A stretch of DNA of 64,000 nucleotides from the NCBI RefSeq assembly GCF_030412265.1, contig NZ_JAUHLN010000002.1:62001-126000 (forward strand), read 5' to 3'. Below are positions 8,384-17,938 of the stretch, one piece after another. A program made the translations under genes and the position numbers. The DNA comes from Fictibacillus terranigra. Its GTDB lineage: Bacteria; Bacillota; Bacilli; Bacillales; Fictibacillaceae. Each line of letters begins with the position of its first letter. Position 1 is the first letter of the stretch. Under the pieces are notes generated by a model. The model saw nothing but the letters and a program-made list of their open reading frames with translations, did not search any database and was not told the DNA's origin.

Positions 8384-9316
8384 ATGCCGCAAAAAACGAA
8401 ACGCCCGAACGTTATTACACTGAAAAAAATCTTGGAGATGTCCGAAAAGCATAAGTATGCAACTGGATCATTTTCACCACGATATACACCCATGATTGTG
8501 CCTGTCCTATTAGCAGGGCAAAAAACTTCCTCGCCTCTTATTGTACAAATCTCGCAAAAAGAATTAGAGCGTTATGGCATAACACCCTATGAGTTTGCTG
8601 ATGAATTTTACAGACAGATTGAAGAGTTATCGATCACCGTTCCTGTCGTTTTGCATCTGGATCATACGAAAACGTTGAAAACCATTCACGAAGCCATCGA
8701 TGCCGGGTTTACTTCCGTCATGATTGATGCTTCTGAAAAGTCCTTTGAAGAAAATGTGAAAATCACGAAACAAGTGGTGGAATTTGCCCATGCCAATGGG
8801 GTGTCGGTCGAAGCGGAGCTAGGCATGATCGGCACAACGGATTTTATTGAAACAGATAAAGACGAGGAATTATATACGGATCCAAACGAGGCAGAAGCAT
8901 TTGTTAAACAAACAGGTGTTGATGCTCTTGCTGTATCTTGTGGAACGGCACATGGTGTTTACATGGTACGCGAACCGAAAATTGACTATCAGAGATTAGC
9001 TGCGATCCGTGAATTAACCAACGTCCATTTAGTGCTTCATGGCGGCTCTGGTGTACCCATTGAAATGATGCAGAACGCCTTCCAATTGCCTGGGGGCGGA
9101 GTAAGCAAGGTGAACATTGCTACGGACCTCGAACTTTCTTTGCTACACGCCATTGGCCGGGAAGAAAGTATGACGGACATTGAATGTAAAGGTTTGTCGG
9201 CAGAAGTAATCCAAGAAGGCAGAGTTGCGGTTGAGAGGACCGTAACAGAAAAAATCACACAATTTTTGCTAAGTGATCATAAAGCAAACCACTTTCAGGT
9301 AAGTGCACAAGAATAA
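8384..9316 (+). CDS. class II ketose-bisphosphate aldolase (FbaA/GatY family)
   Basis: A 310-residue zinc aldolase. Visible motifs are VVLHLDHTKTL (zinc-site His, with DHT where DHG is usual), SVEAELGMIG, LHGGSGVP (zinc His and phosphate loop) and VSKVNIATDLE. These match the family that cleaves fructose-, tagatose- or related 1,6-bisphosphates into DHAP and an aldehyde. RBS AAGGGGATG lies before ATG 8384. In this operon it probably makes the final retro-aldol cut on a phosphorylated ketose from the imported sugar. The precise substrate stereochemistry is not readable. Confidence 0.88.
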   Translation: MPQKTKRPNVITLKKILEMSEKHKYATGSFSPRYTPMIVPVLLAGQKTSSPLIVQISQKELERYGITPYEFADEFYRQIEELSITVPVVLHLDHTKTLKTIHEAIDAGFTSVMIDASEKSFEENVKITKQVVEFAHANGVSVEAELGMIGTTDFIETDKDEELYTDPNEAEAFVKQTGVDALAVSCGTAHGVYMVREPKIDYQRLAAIRELTNVHLVLHGGSGVPIEMMQNAFQLPGGGVSKVNIATDLELSLLHAIGREESMTDIECKGLSAEVIQEGRVAVERTVTEKITQFLLSDHKANHFQVSAQE

Positions 9317-9335
9317 TGACAAGGGGTGGAAAGCA

Positions 9336-11765
9336 GTGAAGACCGAAACATTTCATATGATCGGCAATGCTCATTTAGATCCCGTCTGGCTTTGGCAATG
9401 GCAGGAAGGTTTTCAAGAAACAAAAGCAACGTTTCGTTCGGTTTTGGACCGTATGAACGAATATGATGATTTTATTTTTACGTCTAGTTCAGCTGCCATG
9501 TATGAATGGGTGGAAGAGAACAACCCTGAAATGTTTGAAGAAATTAGGCAGCGAATCAAGGAAGGACGTTGGCGAATTGTCGGTGGCTGGTGGATTCAGC
9601 CGGATTGCAATATTCCGGGCGGAGAATCATTTGTTCGCCAGGGACTGTATGGACAGCGATACTTCCAAGAAAAGTTTGGAGTTACTGCCAAAGTTGGATA
9701 TAACGTTGACAGTTTTGGGCACCACGGGATGCTGCCGCAGATCTTAAAGAAAAGCGGAATGGACGCGTATGTATTTATGCGGCCGATGCCGAATGAAAAA
9801 GGGCTGCCTGGCAGACTGTTCTGGTGGGAATCCGATGATGGAAGCAGAGTATTGGCTTTCAGGATTATGTATGAATATTTGTCATGGGGAAAAGAATTAG
9901 AGCGATATGTGCAAAGGTGCAAAAGTGAATTTAAGGGATCCGTTGATGAATTAATGCTTTTCTATGGGGTTGGAAACCATGGCGGCGGACCAACAAAGGA
10001 AAACATTGAAAGTATTTATAAATTAAAACAAGATCCAAACATTGCTGATTTAGTTTTTTCAACACCTGAAACGTATTTTGAAAAAATGAAAGACAAAGAG
10101 AACCTGCCAGTCGTGCATGATGATCTCCAACATCATGCCAGCGGATGCTATGCGGCCCATTCGAGCGTGAAGCAATGGAATCGTCAAGCAGAAAATCGGC
10201 TTATTGCCGCTGAAAAATATTCTGCGCTTGCGTCCTGGGTCACAGGACAGCCTTATCCGGCTGATTTTAACCGTGCCTGGAAAGACGTTTTATTTAACCA
10301 ATTCCATGATATTTTAGCAGGCACAAGCATTGAGCCGGCCTATGAAGATGCAAGAAATCTTTATGGGGAAGCGCTGACCATTGCTGACCGGGCGTTAAAT
10401 CATGCGGTTCAATCCATCTCATGGAACATTGATATCGAACAAGATGAAAGAATGAAACCCATCGTCGTCTTTAATCCGCATGCTTGGGAAAGCAGAGTAA
10501 ATGTAGAAGTGGAGATTGGCGGGATTAAGGATACGTCTGTTCTTGTTGATGAAAACAGACAAGCCATTCCATTCCAGACCGTACAGTCTCAAGCAACAGC
10601 TAACGGGCGATTCAGATTGAGTTTCATGGCAGAGTTGCCGCCGATGGGATACCGAGTTTATAAGCTGTATTCTGAACTAAATAGTGTTAAGCGCGTCGGA
10701 CAGCCCATAAAAGCCACCCAGCTGACCATGGAAAATGACCGATTCAGAATTGAGTTCAACGCAGAGACAGGCTGGATCAATAGTTTGTACGATAAACATG
10801 CGGAGCATGAAGTCTTCTCAAATCAAGCAGCAAAACCGATTGTGATAAACGATAAAACCGATACCTGGAGCCATGAAGTCCTTCATTTTAATGAAGTGGT
10901 CGGAACCTTTAAAGCGAAGAAGGTGTATCTTGCCGAACACGGACCTGTGAAATCGGTGATTAGAGTTGTAAGTGAATACGGCAAATCTACCCTTGTCCAA
11001 GATTTTATGATGTACCCGGGAAGTGACCAGATTGATGTCAAGGTTTCTGTTGACTGGCGAGAAACGTTTAAAATGTTAAAACTTTTATTTCCTGTAAACG
11101 CGATCTTTACAAAACAGACGTATGAAATTCCTTATGGGACTATTGAACGGGAACATAACGGTGAGGAGGAACCCGGTCAAAGCTGGGTCGATGTAACCGG
11201 CCTGATGCCAAACCATAAAGTGGTTTACGGTGTTAGCCTAATGAATGACGCAAAATACAGTTACAGTATTCATAATAAAGAGCTTGCATTGACCGTGTTG
11301 CGCAGTCCCATTTATGCACATCACGACCCGCTTGTTCCAGATGAAGATTGTGATTATACGTTTATCGATCAAGGAATCCAGCGTTTTCACTATTCGCTGC
11401 TACCACATGAGGGCAGCTGGGAAGAGGCTGGGACGACGAAACGTGCAGCTGAGTTAAACTGTATGCCCATTTCAATCATAGAAACGTATCATAAAGGTCC
11501 ATTACCGCAAATCGACTCCTATGTCAAAGTTGACGCGGAGAATATCATCGTCAGTGCTCTTAAAAAAGCGGAGGATAATGATGACCTCATTATTCGCCTT
11601 TACGAGACAAATAGAATAGAAACGGAAGTTGAAATTCACTTGCCAAAACTGGGTCGTTCGTTTAGAACAAGATTTAAATCATGTGAAATTAAGACCTTCC
11701 GAATTCCAAAAGACTCAAACGTAGACGTTAAGGAAACCAACTTAATTGAATGGGATGAAGAATAA
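9336..11765 (+). CDS. GH38 alpha-mannosidase
   Basis: An 809-residue cytoplasmic glycoside hydrolase family 38 enzyme. Start GTG 9336 follows AAGGGGTGG; a longer reading from 9303 would overlap the aldolase gene. The zinc/active-site motif GNAHLDPVWLWQW contains His13 and Asp15. The catalytic nucleophile is the Asp in GYNVDSFGHHG, near residue 125. FNQFHDILAGTSI and SGCYAAHSSVKQWNR are further family signatures, followed by the C-terminal beta domains. It should release alpha-mannosyl (or a related alpha-linked) residue from an imported oligosaccharide or phospho-sugar. Its stop overlaps the next start by one base (TAATG), showing tight co-translation. Confidence 0.93.
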   Translation: MKTETFHMIGNAHLDPVWLWQWQEGFQETKATFRSVLDRMNEYDDFIFTSSSAAMYEWVEENNPEMFEEIRQRIKEGRWRIVGGWWIQPDCNIPGGESFVRQGLYGQRYFQEKFGVTAKVGYNVDSFGHHGMLPQILKKSGMDAYVFMRPMPNEKGLPGRLFWWESDDGSRVLAFRIMYEYLSWGKELERYVQRCKSEFKGSVDELMLFYGVGNHGGGPTKENIESIYKLKQDPNIADLVFSTPETYFEKMKDKENLPVVHDDLQHHASGCYAAHSSVKQWNRQAENRLIAAEKYSALASWVTGQPYPADFNRAWKDVLFNQFHDILAGTSIEPAYEDARNLYGEALTIADRALNHAVQSISWNIDIEQDERMKPIVVFNPHAWESRVNVEVEIGGIKDTSVLVDENRQAIPFQTVQSQATANGRFRLSFMAELPPMGYRVYKLYSELNSVKRVGQPIKATQLTMENDRFRIEFNAETGWINSLYDKHAEHEVFSNQAAKPIVINDKTDTWSHEVLHFNEVVGTFKAKKVYLAEHGPVKSVIRVVSEYGKSTLVQDFMMYPGSDQIDVKVSVDWRETFKMLKLLFPVNAIFTKQTYEIPYGTIEREHNGEEEPGQSWVDVTGLMPNHKVVYGVSLMNDAKYSYSIHNKELALTVLRSPIYAHHDPLVPDEDCDYTFIDQGIQRFHYSLLPHEGSWEEAGTTKRAAELNCMPISIIETYHKGPLPQIDSYVKVDAENIIVSALKKAEDNDDLIIRLYETNRIETEVEIHLPKLGRSFRTRFKSCEIKTFRIPKDSNVDVKETNLIEWDEE

Positions 11766-12430
11766 TGTCATCTAAACGGCATGAATTAAAACGACAATTA
11801 CAAGAAACAGGCAAGTACATGATGGACAATGGCTTAGCTTGGGGTAACTCAGGAAACATTAGTGCCCGAACGGAAGAGAACACTTTTCTAATCACCGCAA
11901 GCGGCACCTATTTAGGAGATTTAGGCGAAGAAGACTTTTCGGAATGTTCTGTCTATGGTGATTTGAAAGCTACTATTGGTAAAAAACCTTCGAAAGAAGT
12001 TCCTATGCATCGGGCAATCTATGAATCTCGTCCGGAAATTGGAGCGGTTCTGCACGCTTCCCCTATATATAGCACCATCATTGCATGTTCAACAGCAGAG
12101 GTGCCATCTGGATGGTTTGTTGAAAGCATGTACTATCTCGAACGAATCGAACGGGTTCCATATGCTCATCCGGGTTCAATCGAACTCGGTGATCGGGTGA
12201 GGGAAAACGCAAAGAAAACAAACATTTTACTCTTAGAGAATCACGGAGTTCTCGTCTATGATACGACTTTAAAGGAAGCGAAGATGGCGCTTCAAACTTT
12301 AGAAACCGCTTGTCAAATGGTCCTGCTCTCTCGGAACACTGGAATGACCCTTCACACATTACCTGAAAAAACCGTTTCAGACTTCCTTTTAAACTCAGGC
12401 TATAAAGAACGAAGGAAGTGGGAGAAATGA
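11765..12430 (+). CDS. class II aldolase/adducin-family protein
   Basis: A 221-residue member of the FucA/AraD/OtnC family. GNSGNISARTE forms the phosphate/substrate loop, the Glu-containing PMHRAIYESRP supplies the presumed catalytic acid, and LLENHGVLVYDTTLKEA carries the C-terminal metal His. The usual metal pair HxH of strand 4 is here VLHASPIYS, so the second His is replaced by Ser. This may alter metal binding or reflect a subfamily. The neighbouring DUF1537 kinase recalls four-carbon acid-sugar pathways, where an OtnC-type enzyme decarboxylates the phosphorylated acid; a canonical sugar-phosphate aldolase role is equally possible. Confidence 0.8.
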   Translation: MSSKRHELKRQLQETGKYMMDNGLAWGNSGNISARTEENTFLITASGTYLGDLGEEDFSECSVYGDLKATIGKKPSKEVPMHRAIYESRPEIGAVLHASPIYSTIIACSTAEVPSGWFVESMYYLERIERVPYAHPGSIELGDRVRENAKKTNILLLENHGVLVYDTTLKEAKMALQTLETACQMVLLSRNTGMTLHTLPEKTVSDFLLNSGYKERRKWEK

Positions 12431-13698
12431 TCGGAATCATCGCAGACGATATAACCGGTGCAAATGATATAGGCATCATGTACGCAAAGCATGACTGGCC
12501 AACCGACGTGTATCCATATCCGTTTGAATATTCTTTCGATAAAGGCGCTTTACCTGATGCTTTGATCATAGACACTAATTCTAGGCTTGATTCGGGTCAA
12601 ACGGCCTATGAAAAGGTATTTAACAGTGTCAAAACTTTAGATTCAATCGGGTGTGATCAATTTTTTAATAAAACATGTTCTGTATTTAGAGGGAATATTG
12701 GCGCCGAATTTGATGCGATGCTTGATGCGCTGAGCAGCGAGTTTGCCATCGTGGTGCTGGGCTTCCCTAAGAATGGCAGAACGACAATGCATGGCCATCA
12801 TTATGTTCATGGCAAAAAACTGGAGGAGTCTGAGTTTTATTCTGATCCAGTACACCCAATGAAGCGATCGGATTTAGCAGGAATCTTACAATCTCAGACC
12901 AACCGGACAGTAGATTCATTGGACATTGATGTGATCGAACAAGGCAGTGAAAAAATAAAAGAGGCGATTGAGAGCAAGAGAGAGCATTGTAACTACTTGA
13001 TACTCGACGTAAAGGATCAATCCTCATTAAAGGCGATCGCTGTGGCCATCAAGACCGAGAAAATCATCTGCGGGGCATCAGGAATCGCGGAAGAGTTAGC
13101 TTGCGTACAAAGACAGCAATCGAGCCATGGTCGGGATTTATCGATACCGCCATCCAGCACAGGGGTATTGTGTGCCGCAGGAAGTCTGATGCCCCAAACT
13201 TACAACCAAATTAAAGAAATCCAGAAACGGCAGGTTCCAGTAGTTGAAATGAAGTCGCTTCTGTTGTTTTCCCCTGAAAAAGAAGAACATTTGAAAGATG
13301 TAATCGAGCAAACCATTACAACATTACGATCCGGTGCCGATGTACTTGTATATTCTTCAAACGAACCAGCAATTGTTAAGGAAACAAAAAGCAGAGGTAG
13401 AGAATTCGGTTATACAAATACTCAAATCTCAAGGCTGGTATCGGAGACGTTAGCTTTCGTCGTGAGTGAGGTTGTCAGGAAATCAGGCGTTAATCGCCTC
13501 CTTTTGGCAGGGGGCGAAACCTCAGCTTCCATCTGTAAGAAGATTGGAATCAAGGGTCTATCTGTATGGAAAGAGATTGAACCAGGGCTTCCTTCTTGTA
13601 TTAGTTTGGATCCACATGCAAGAAAGCTTGTGCTCAAATCAGGAAGCTTTGGAAGTGATGATTTTTTTGTAAAAGCTATCCAACATTTGAAAGAGTAA
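12427..13698 (+). CDS. four-carbon acid-sugar kinase family protein (DUF1537/OtnK)
   Basis: A 423-residue kinase of the DUF1537 family, with N-terminal IGIIADDITGANDIGI and C-terminal nucleotide-binding LLLAGGETSASICKKIG. ATG 12427 overlaps the previous TGA as ATGA, and GAAGGAAG is the ribosome site. Characterised members phosphorylate D-erythronate, L- or D-threonate or 3-oxo-tetronate at C4. Here there is no PdxA2-type dehydrogenase beside it, so the substrate may be a different sugar acid made by the amidohydrolase or racemase-like protein. Assignment to family is firm, substrate open. Confidence 0.85.
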   Translation: MIGIIADDITGANDIGIMYAKHDWPTDVYPYPFEYSFDKGALPDALIIDTNSRLDSGQTAYEKVFNSVKTLDSIGCDQFFNKTCSVFRGNIGAEFDAMLDALSSEFAIVVLGFPKNGRTTMHGHHYVHGKKLEESEFYSDPVHPMKRSDLAGILQSQTNRTVDSLDIDVIEQGSEKIKEAIESKREHCNYLILDVKDQSSLKAIAVAIKTEKIICGASGIAEELACVQRQQSSHGRDLSIPPSSTGVLCAAGSLMPQTYNQIKEIQKRQVPVVEMKSLLLFSPEKEEHLKDVIEQTITTLRSGADVLVYSSNEPAIVKETKSRGREFGYTNTQISRLVSETLAFVVSEVVRKSGVNRLLLAGGETSASICKKIGIKGLSVWKEIEPGLPSCISLDPHARKLVLKSGSFGSDDFFVKAIQHLKE

Positions 13699-13725
13699 AT
13701 CTATTCATAATAGGAGTTGACACTC

Positions 13726-14370
13726 GTGAGTTCAATCGCTGTGAATGCCATTTCACAAAACCTGGTCCAAAAATATCCGGAATTAGTAGAATGTCAATCA
13801 AGCATTGAAGAATGCTTTGAGGTATTAAAACGATCATTTGAATCCGGTGGAAAACTGCTCCTTGCTGGAAATGGAGGAAGTGCATCAGACTGTGAGCACG
13901 TCGTTGGTGAATTGATGAAAGGGTTTATGCGTCAACGAGCACTGCCAGCAGAAATGAAGAAGAAAATAAAGGAAGTGGCCGGCGGAGATGATTACATTGC
14001 CGATCATTTACAAGGAGCCCTTCCGGCCATTTCGCTTGTAAGCCAGACCTCCCTTATGACAGCTTTTGCGAATGATATTGCAGCAGACATGATTTTTGCC
14101 CAGCAAGTGTTTGGATACGGAAAAGCGAACGATGTGTTTATCGGTTTCAGTACGTCTGGTCATTCAAAAAATATTATTCATGCGGCACAAGTGGCAAGAG
14201 CATTGGATATGGTAACTATTGGTTTCACAGGGAGAGACGGTGGAGCCCTCAAAACAATATGTGATATAACCATTTCTGTACCCTTTGATGCGACGCCAGA
14301 TATTCAAGAAAGACATCTTCCTGTCTATCATGCCCTTTGCATGATGCTTGAGGAGGTTTTCTTTTTATGA
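13726..14370 (+). CDS. SIS-domain phosphosugar isomerase (GmhA-like)
   Basis: A 214-residue SIS-fold protein. GTG 13726 has AGGAG nine bases upstream, better than TTG 13717. The phosphosugar-binding loop LLAGNGGSASDCEHVVGE and the second loop GFSTSGHSKNIIHAAQVA are the GmhA/DiaA signature. C-terminal ERHLPVYHALCMMLEE supplies the usual His/Glu helix. GmhA converts sedoheptulose 7-phosphate to the mannoheptose phosphate; here an aldose/ketose phosphate isomerase serving the imported sugar is more likely, because no heptose pathway genes are present. It overlaps the ROK kinase start by four bases. Confidence 0.82.
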   Translation: MSSIAVNAISQNLVQKYPELVECQSSIEECFEVLKRSFESGGKLLLAGNGGSASDCEHVVGELMKGFMRQRALPAEMKKKIKEVAGGDDYIADHLQGALPAISLVSQTSLMTAFANDIAADMIFAQQVFGYGKANDVFIGFSTSGHSKNIIHAAQVARALDMVTIGFTGRDGGALKTICDITISVPFDATPDIQERHLPVYHALCMMLEEVFFL

Positions 14371-15341
14371 TACCGGTTTTAGCTGGTTTAGACATAGGGG
14401 GAACAAAGTGTGCAGTTGTGCTTGCAAAGGAGAATGGTGAAGACTTAGAGTTAATCGCCAAAGAAAGCTTTCCTACCCCGGGTACACCGGAGGAGGCGAT
14501 GTCACAAATGACCGAAACGTTAGCAGAATTATTGTTGATTGAAAGTAACCTGTCCCTGCAAGCGATCGGTATTAGCTGCGGAGGTCCTCTCGACAGTAAA
14601 AGGGGACTTATCTTATCACCGCCAAATTTACCGAATTGGGACCATATTGACGTCATTACTCCTGTACAGGAATGTTTCAACGTTCCTGTTGCGGTTCAAA
14701 ACGATGCTAATGCCTGTGCATTAGCTGAATGGAAGTGGGGAGCGGGCAGGGGAACGAACAATATGATTTTTCTAACCTTCGGGACAGGCATGGGTGCTGG
14801 TTTCATTTTGAACGGCAGCCTGTACACCGGGACAAATGATTTTGCCGGTGAAGTAGGGCATGTCAGGCTCGAAAACGATGGACCGATCGGTTTTCATAAG
14901 GCCGGTTCCTTTGAAGGTTTTTGCAGCGGGGGAGGAATAGCCCAATTGGCTCAAAGTATGGCTAAGGATTGGTTATCTCAGGGGAATACAACCTCCATTT
15001 GTACATCATTGGATCATCTATCAAGTATTACCGCAAAGAAAGTAGGACAGGAAGCGCAGTTGGGAGATGAACTAGCGATACAAATATATAAGGTTGTTGG
15101 AACAAAACTTGGACGAGGGCTGGCGATGCTTATAGATATTCTTAATCCGGAGAAAATCGTCATTGGGAGTATTTATTTACGTCAAGAGAAGCTATTGAAG
15201 CCATTTGTTATGGATGAATTGCAAAAAGAAGCACTTTCTTATGCGCTGGAGGTTTGTTCGGTGGTGCCGTCCGGATTAAAGGAAAATGTCGGTGATTTCG
15301 CATCTCTTTCCGTAGCAAACTATGCATTGGAAAATAAATAG
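14367..15341 (+). CDS. ROK-family sugar kinase
   Basis: A 324-residue ROK protein without a helix-turn-helix, so a kinase and not a repressor. Motifs are the phosphate-1 loop LAGLDIGGTKCAVVLA, the catalytic-base region VQNDANACALAEWKWG, the phosphate loop FLTFGTGMGAGF and GEVGHVRL. The usual ROK zinc cysteine cluster is reduced to a Cys-containing FCSGGGIAQLAQ. ATG 14367 overlaps the isomerase stop (ATGA). It probably phosphorylates a hexose or N-acylhexosamine freed by the GH38, GH36 or GH20 enzymes of the same locus. Confidence 0.88.
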   Translation: MIPVLAGLDIGGTKCAVVLAKENGEDLELIAKESFPTPGTPEEAMSQMTETLAELLLIESNLSLQAIGISCGGPLDSKRGLILSPPNLPNWDHIDVITPVQECFNVPVAVQNDANACALAEWKWGAGRGTNNMIFLTFGTGMGAGFILNGSLYTGTNDFAGEVGHVRLENDGPIGFHKAGSFEGFCSGGGIAQLAQSMAKDWLSQGNTTSICTSLDHLSSITAKKVGQEAQLGDELAIQIYKVVGTKLGRGLAMLIDILNPEKIVIGSIYLRQEKLLKPFVMDELQKEALSYALEVCSVVPSGLKENVGDFASLSVANYALENK

Positions 15342-15357
15342 AGGCAAAGGAGCACAA

Positions 15358-17517
15358 ATGTTTCAATTTCAGTTCAAACAAGATCAATTCCAATGTTTCT
15401 CCAACGGTGAGGCACTTATGTCTGGCATTCAAGTGTCAATCAACGTTGATTCAGAAAGGGATCAACGTTTGCCTTTTACAAAAATGGAAGAGGTAACTGG
15501 GGAAGATCATCTCGGTGAGTTTCACGAGTACCATTGTTTTTTTAATGAAGAAACATTGGCCGTTCAGGCAGTTCTCAGATTTCGAGCATATCCTTCATTT
15601 GTCCTGGCATTTGTAGATGCAACGATCGAAAATGAGCAAACCTTCAAGAAACAGACTTACTTTTCAGCAAAGGATGCCATAAAAATTACAATGGAGGAAT
15701 GGCCGGAAAAATACAAATTAATGGCCAATTACCAGCATAAAGATTGGTGGACGAGACCCTATTTTGGTACTGATATCCGAAAATTACCTGATCGGACACA
15801 ATCATTATTGCTAAAAAGCGCTCAAAGGTATTATCATATGCTGCCGGTATGTGATGACGTTTGCCGTACAGATCTTCAGGGAGCGGAACAAGGGCTTAAA
15901 GTCATCGTCTCACCGTTTCAAGGCGGATTCGATCGTATCCATGCGTTCGCCTTTATTTTAGGGACAGGCGATGATCCCTTTAAACTAGCTGAAGACCTTG
16001 CGGTGACAGCATTAACGGTTTGCGGGCAGCATGCACTGCCAAGACTTCAAAAGAAATATCCAGAAATATTAGACTACTTGGGATGGTGCAGCTGGGACGC
16101 TTTTTACCATGGCGTGAATGAAAAAGGGATCCTAACGAAAGCAGAAGAGCTGCAGCATCAAGGAGTTCCGGTTAAGTGGATGATGATTGATGATGGATGG
16201 TCAGAAGTTAGTAATAATCGACTGCAAGCCTTTCATGCAGACAAACAGAAATTCCCAAATGGTTTACGGAATGCCGTACGAGCACTAAAAGAAGACTATA
16301 ATGTTAAATGGGTAGGTGTCTGGCATACGATTGCCGGTTACTGGGAAGGAATTGCGCCAAACAGCCAGCTTGCTGACTCATTTAATCAATATCTATACAA
16401 AACCAAAAACGGCAGCCTGATCCCCTCACCAAATGCAGAGGAAGGATTTGGCTTTTGGAATGCCTGGCACTCCCAATTAAGGCAAGAAGGAATTGATTTT
16501 GTCAAAGTCGACAGCCAGAGTGCCATCAACAATTTTATGGCGAATCATCAGCCGGTTGGCGAAGCTGCAAGAGGGGTGCATACTGCCCTTGAAGCCTCAA
16601 CCTCGCTGTACTTTGGAAACTGCGTGATTAATTGCATGGGGATGGCCCAGGAGAATATTTGGCACCGGCCACAATCCGCCATCTCGCGAAATAGTGACGA
16701 TTTTGTCCCTCAAGAAAAAGGCAGCTTCAGAGAGCATGCCTTGCAAAACGTCTATAACTCAATTTACCATGGCGCCTTCTATTGGGGCGATTGGGATATG
16801 TATTGGACGAACAATCACGATGATATGCAAAATATAGTATTGCGGGCGGTCTCGGGTGGTCCTATTTATTTTAGTGACCCGGTGAACGAAACGAACCCAG
16901 AAAAGATTTGGCCGCTCATTTATAAAAATGGCCGTATTATTCGCTGTGAGCAGCCAGGTTTGCCAACAGAGGACAGTCTGTTCGTTGATCCGATGAAAAC
17001 TCCTCATCTGCTTAAGATCTGGAATAGAAGTAAAGGGGCAGGCGTAATCGCAGCTTTTAATATATATGAAGGAAATAAAACGGTAGTGGGTGACATCAGT
17101 CCGATGGATGTACCCGGTTTACAGGGTGATTCATTTCTTGTTTACGATGTGATAGGCAAAAACGTTTGGAAAGTGAACAAGGATGAACGCATTCATATCG
17201 AATCAGCGATAAACGATGTTTCATTATTTATCATTGTTCCGATTCAGTACACAGTTGTTCCTATTGGATTAATCAATAAACTGATTACTTATGATGGAAT
17301 CCAGCAGATTTGGAAAAGTGAACAAGGCATAAAATTGACGGTAAAAGAAGGGGGAGTGTTGGCATTCTATTCAGAACACGAACCGGTTAAGGCAGTTGTT
17401 AATGGCAGACCGGTATCCATACAGCAAGCTTCAGTATATGATTCACTTTATACAATTGACTGTAATGATGTATCCGGTGAAGTGTTGGTTGAAGTAGAGG
17501 TTAGATCTAAATCATAG
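15358..17517 (+). CDS. GH36-like alpha-galactosidase / raffinose-synthase (Sip1) family
   Basis: About 719 residues, cytoplasmic. ATG 15358 has AAAGGAG five bases upstream; an earlier ATG at 15322 lies inside the ROK gene. The catalytic barrel shows LGWCSWDAFYHGVNEKGI, WMMIDDGWSE, FVKVDSQSAINN (nucleophile Asp in KVD) and AISRNSDDFVPQEKG (acid/base Asp region), which are Sip1/raffinose-synthase-type GH36 motifs. Such enzymes hydrolyse or transfer alpha-galactosyl-type residues. With the GH38 and GH20 genes this gives the locus three different exo-glycosidase families. A short C-terminal beta domain ends the protein. Confidence 0.85.
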   Translation: MFQFQFKQDQFQCFSNGEALMSGIQVSINVDSERDQRLPFTKMEEVTGEDHLGEFHEYHCFFNEETLAVQAVLRFRAYPSFVLAFVDATIENEQTFKKQTYFSAKDAIKITMEEWPEKYKLMANYQHKDWWTRPYFGTDIRKLPDRTQSLLLKSAQRYYHMLPVCDDVCRTDLQGAEQGLKVIVSPFQGGFDRIHAFAFILGTGDDPFKLAEDLAVTALTVCGQHALPRLQKKYPEILDYLGWCSWDAFYHGVNEKGILTKAEELQHQGVPVKWMMIDDGWSEVSNNRLQAFHADKQKFPNGLRNAVRALKEDYNVKWVGVWHTIAGYWEGIAPNSQLADSFNQYLYKTKNGSLIPSPNAEEGFGFWNAWHSQLRQEGIDFVKVDSQSAINNFMANHQPVGEAARGVHTALEASTSLYFGNCVINCMGMAQENIWHRPQSAISRNSDDFVPQEKGSFREHALQNVYNSIYHGAFYWGDWDMYWTNNHDDMQNIVLRAVSGGPIYFSDPVNETNPEKIWPLIYKNGRIIRCEQPGLPTEDSLFVDPMKTPHLLKIWNRSKGAGVIAAFNIYEGNKTVVGDISPMDVPGLQGDSFLVYDVIGKNVWKVNKDERIHIESAINDVSLFIIVPIQYTVVPIGLINKLITYDGIQQIWKSEQGIKLTVKEGGVLAFYSEHEPVKAVVNGRPVSIQQASVYDSLYTIDCNDVSGEVLVEVEVRSKS

Positions 17518-17542
17518 CGAAGTAGAAAAGGGAGGCCGCCAT

Positions 17543-17814
17543 TTGCGTATTGAACAACTGCCAGCTCAAGCCATTCCTGTTTTGGATGAAGTGGACGCCG
17601 TGATTTTCGGCGGTACATTTGCGGGTATGCTGAGTTGTTCCATCCCACTGAAGAGGATTTTAAAGGTCCATGCTTGGGGATTTTCTACTATGTCCATGCG
17701 GTTTGCATTGGTGCTGAACGTCTGGGGGCACGGGAGGCCATCCCTGTTTTAGAGCGTATACACCAAAATCCATATTTACACAAAACTGCAAGAGGCAAGC
17801 ACGCAAAACTTTAG
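17543..17814 (+). pseudogene. remnant of FAD-dependent oxidoreductase
   Basis: TTG 17543 has GGGAGG seven bases before it and opens with DEVDAVIFGGTFAGM, the dinucleotide-binding start of an FAD-dependent oxidoreductase. Around 17630 this frame breaks off and a second frame continues as AELFHPTEEDFKG, then VHAVCIGAERLGAREAIPVL and HQNPYLHKTARGK, ending at TAG 17812-17814. That looks like the C-terminal part of the same protein type. A family member would be several hundred residues, so an internal deletion that also shifted the frame is the simplest reading. It sits in line between GH36 and GH20 genes, so an oxidation step of the pathway may have been lost. Confidence 0.7.
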
Positions 17815-17938
17815 AAAGCAAAAGGAACGTTGGCTGAATGGCTGGCACATGAAAACAAATGCTTTACAGCCATGCCCACATAAAGAACGTCCGATCTGGT
17901 TTATGATAACGAAACCGTTTTAAGAAAGAGGGTACCTC

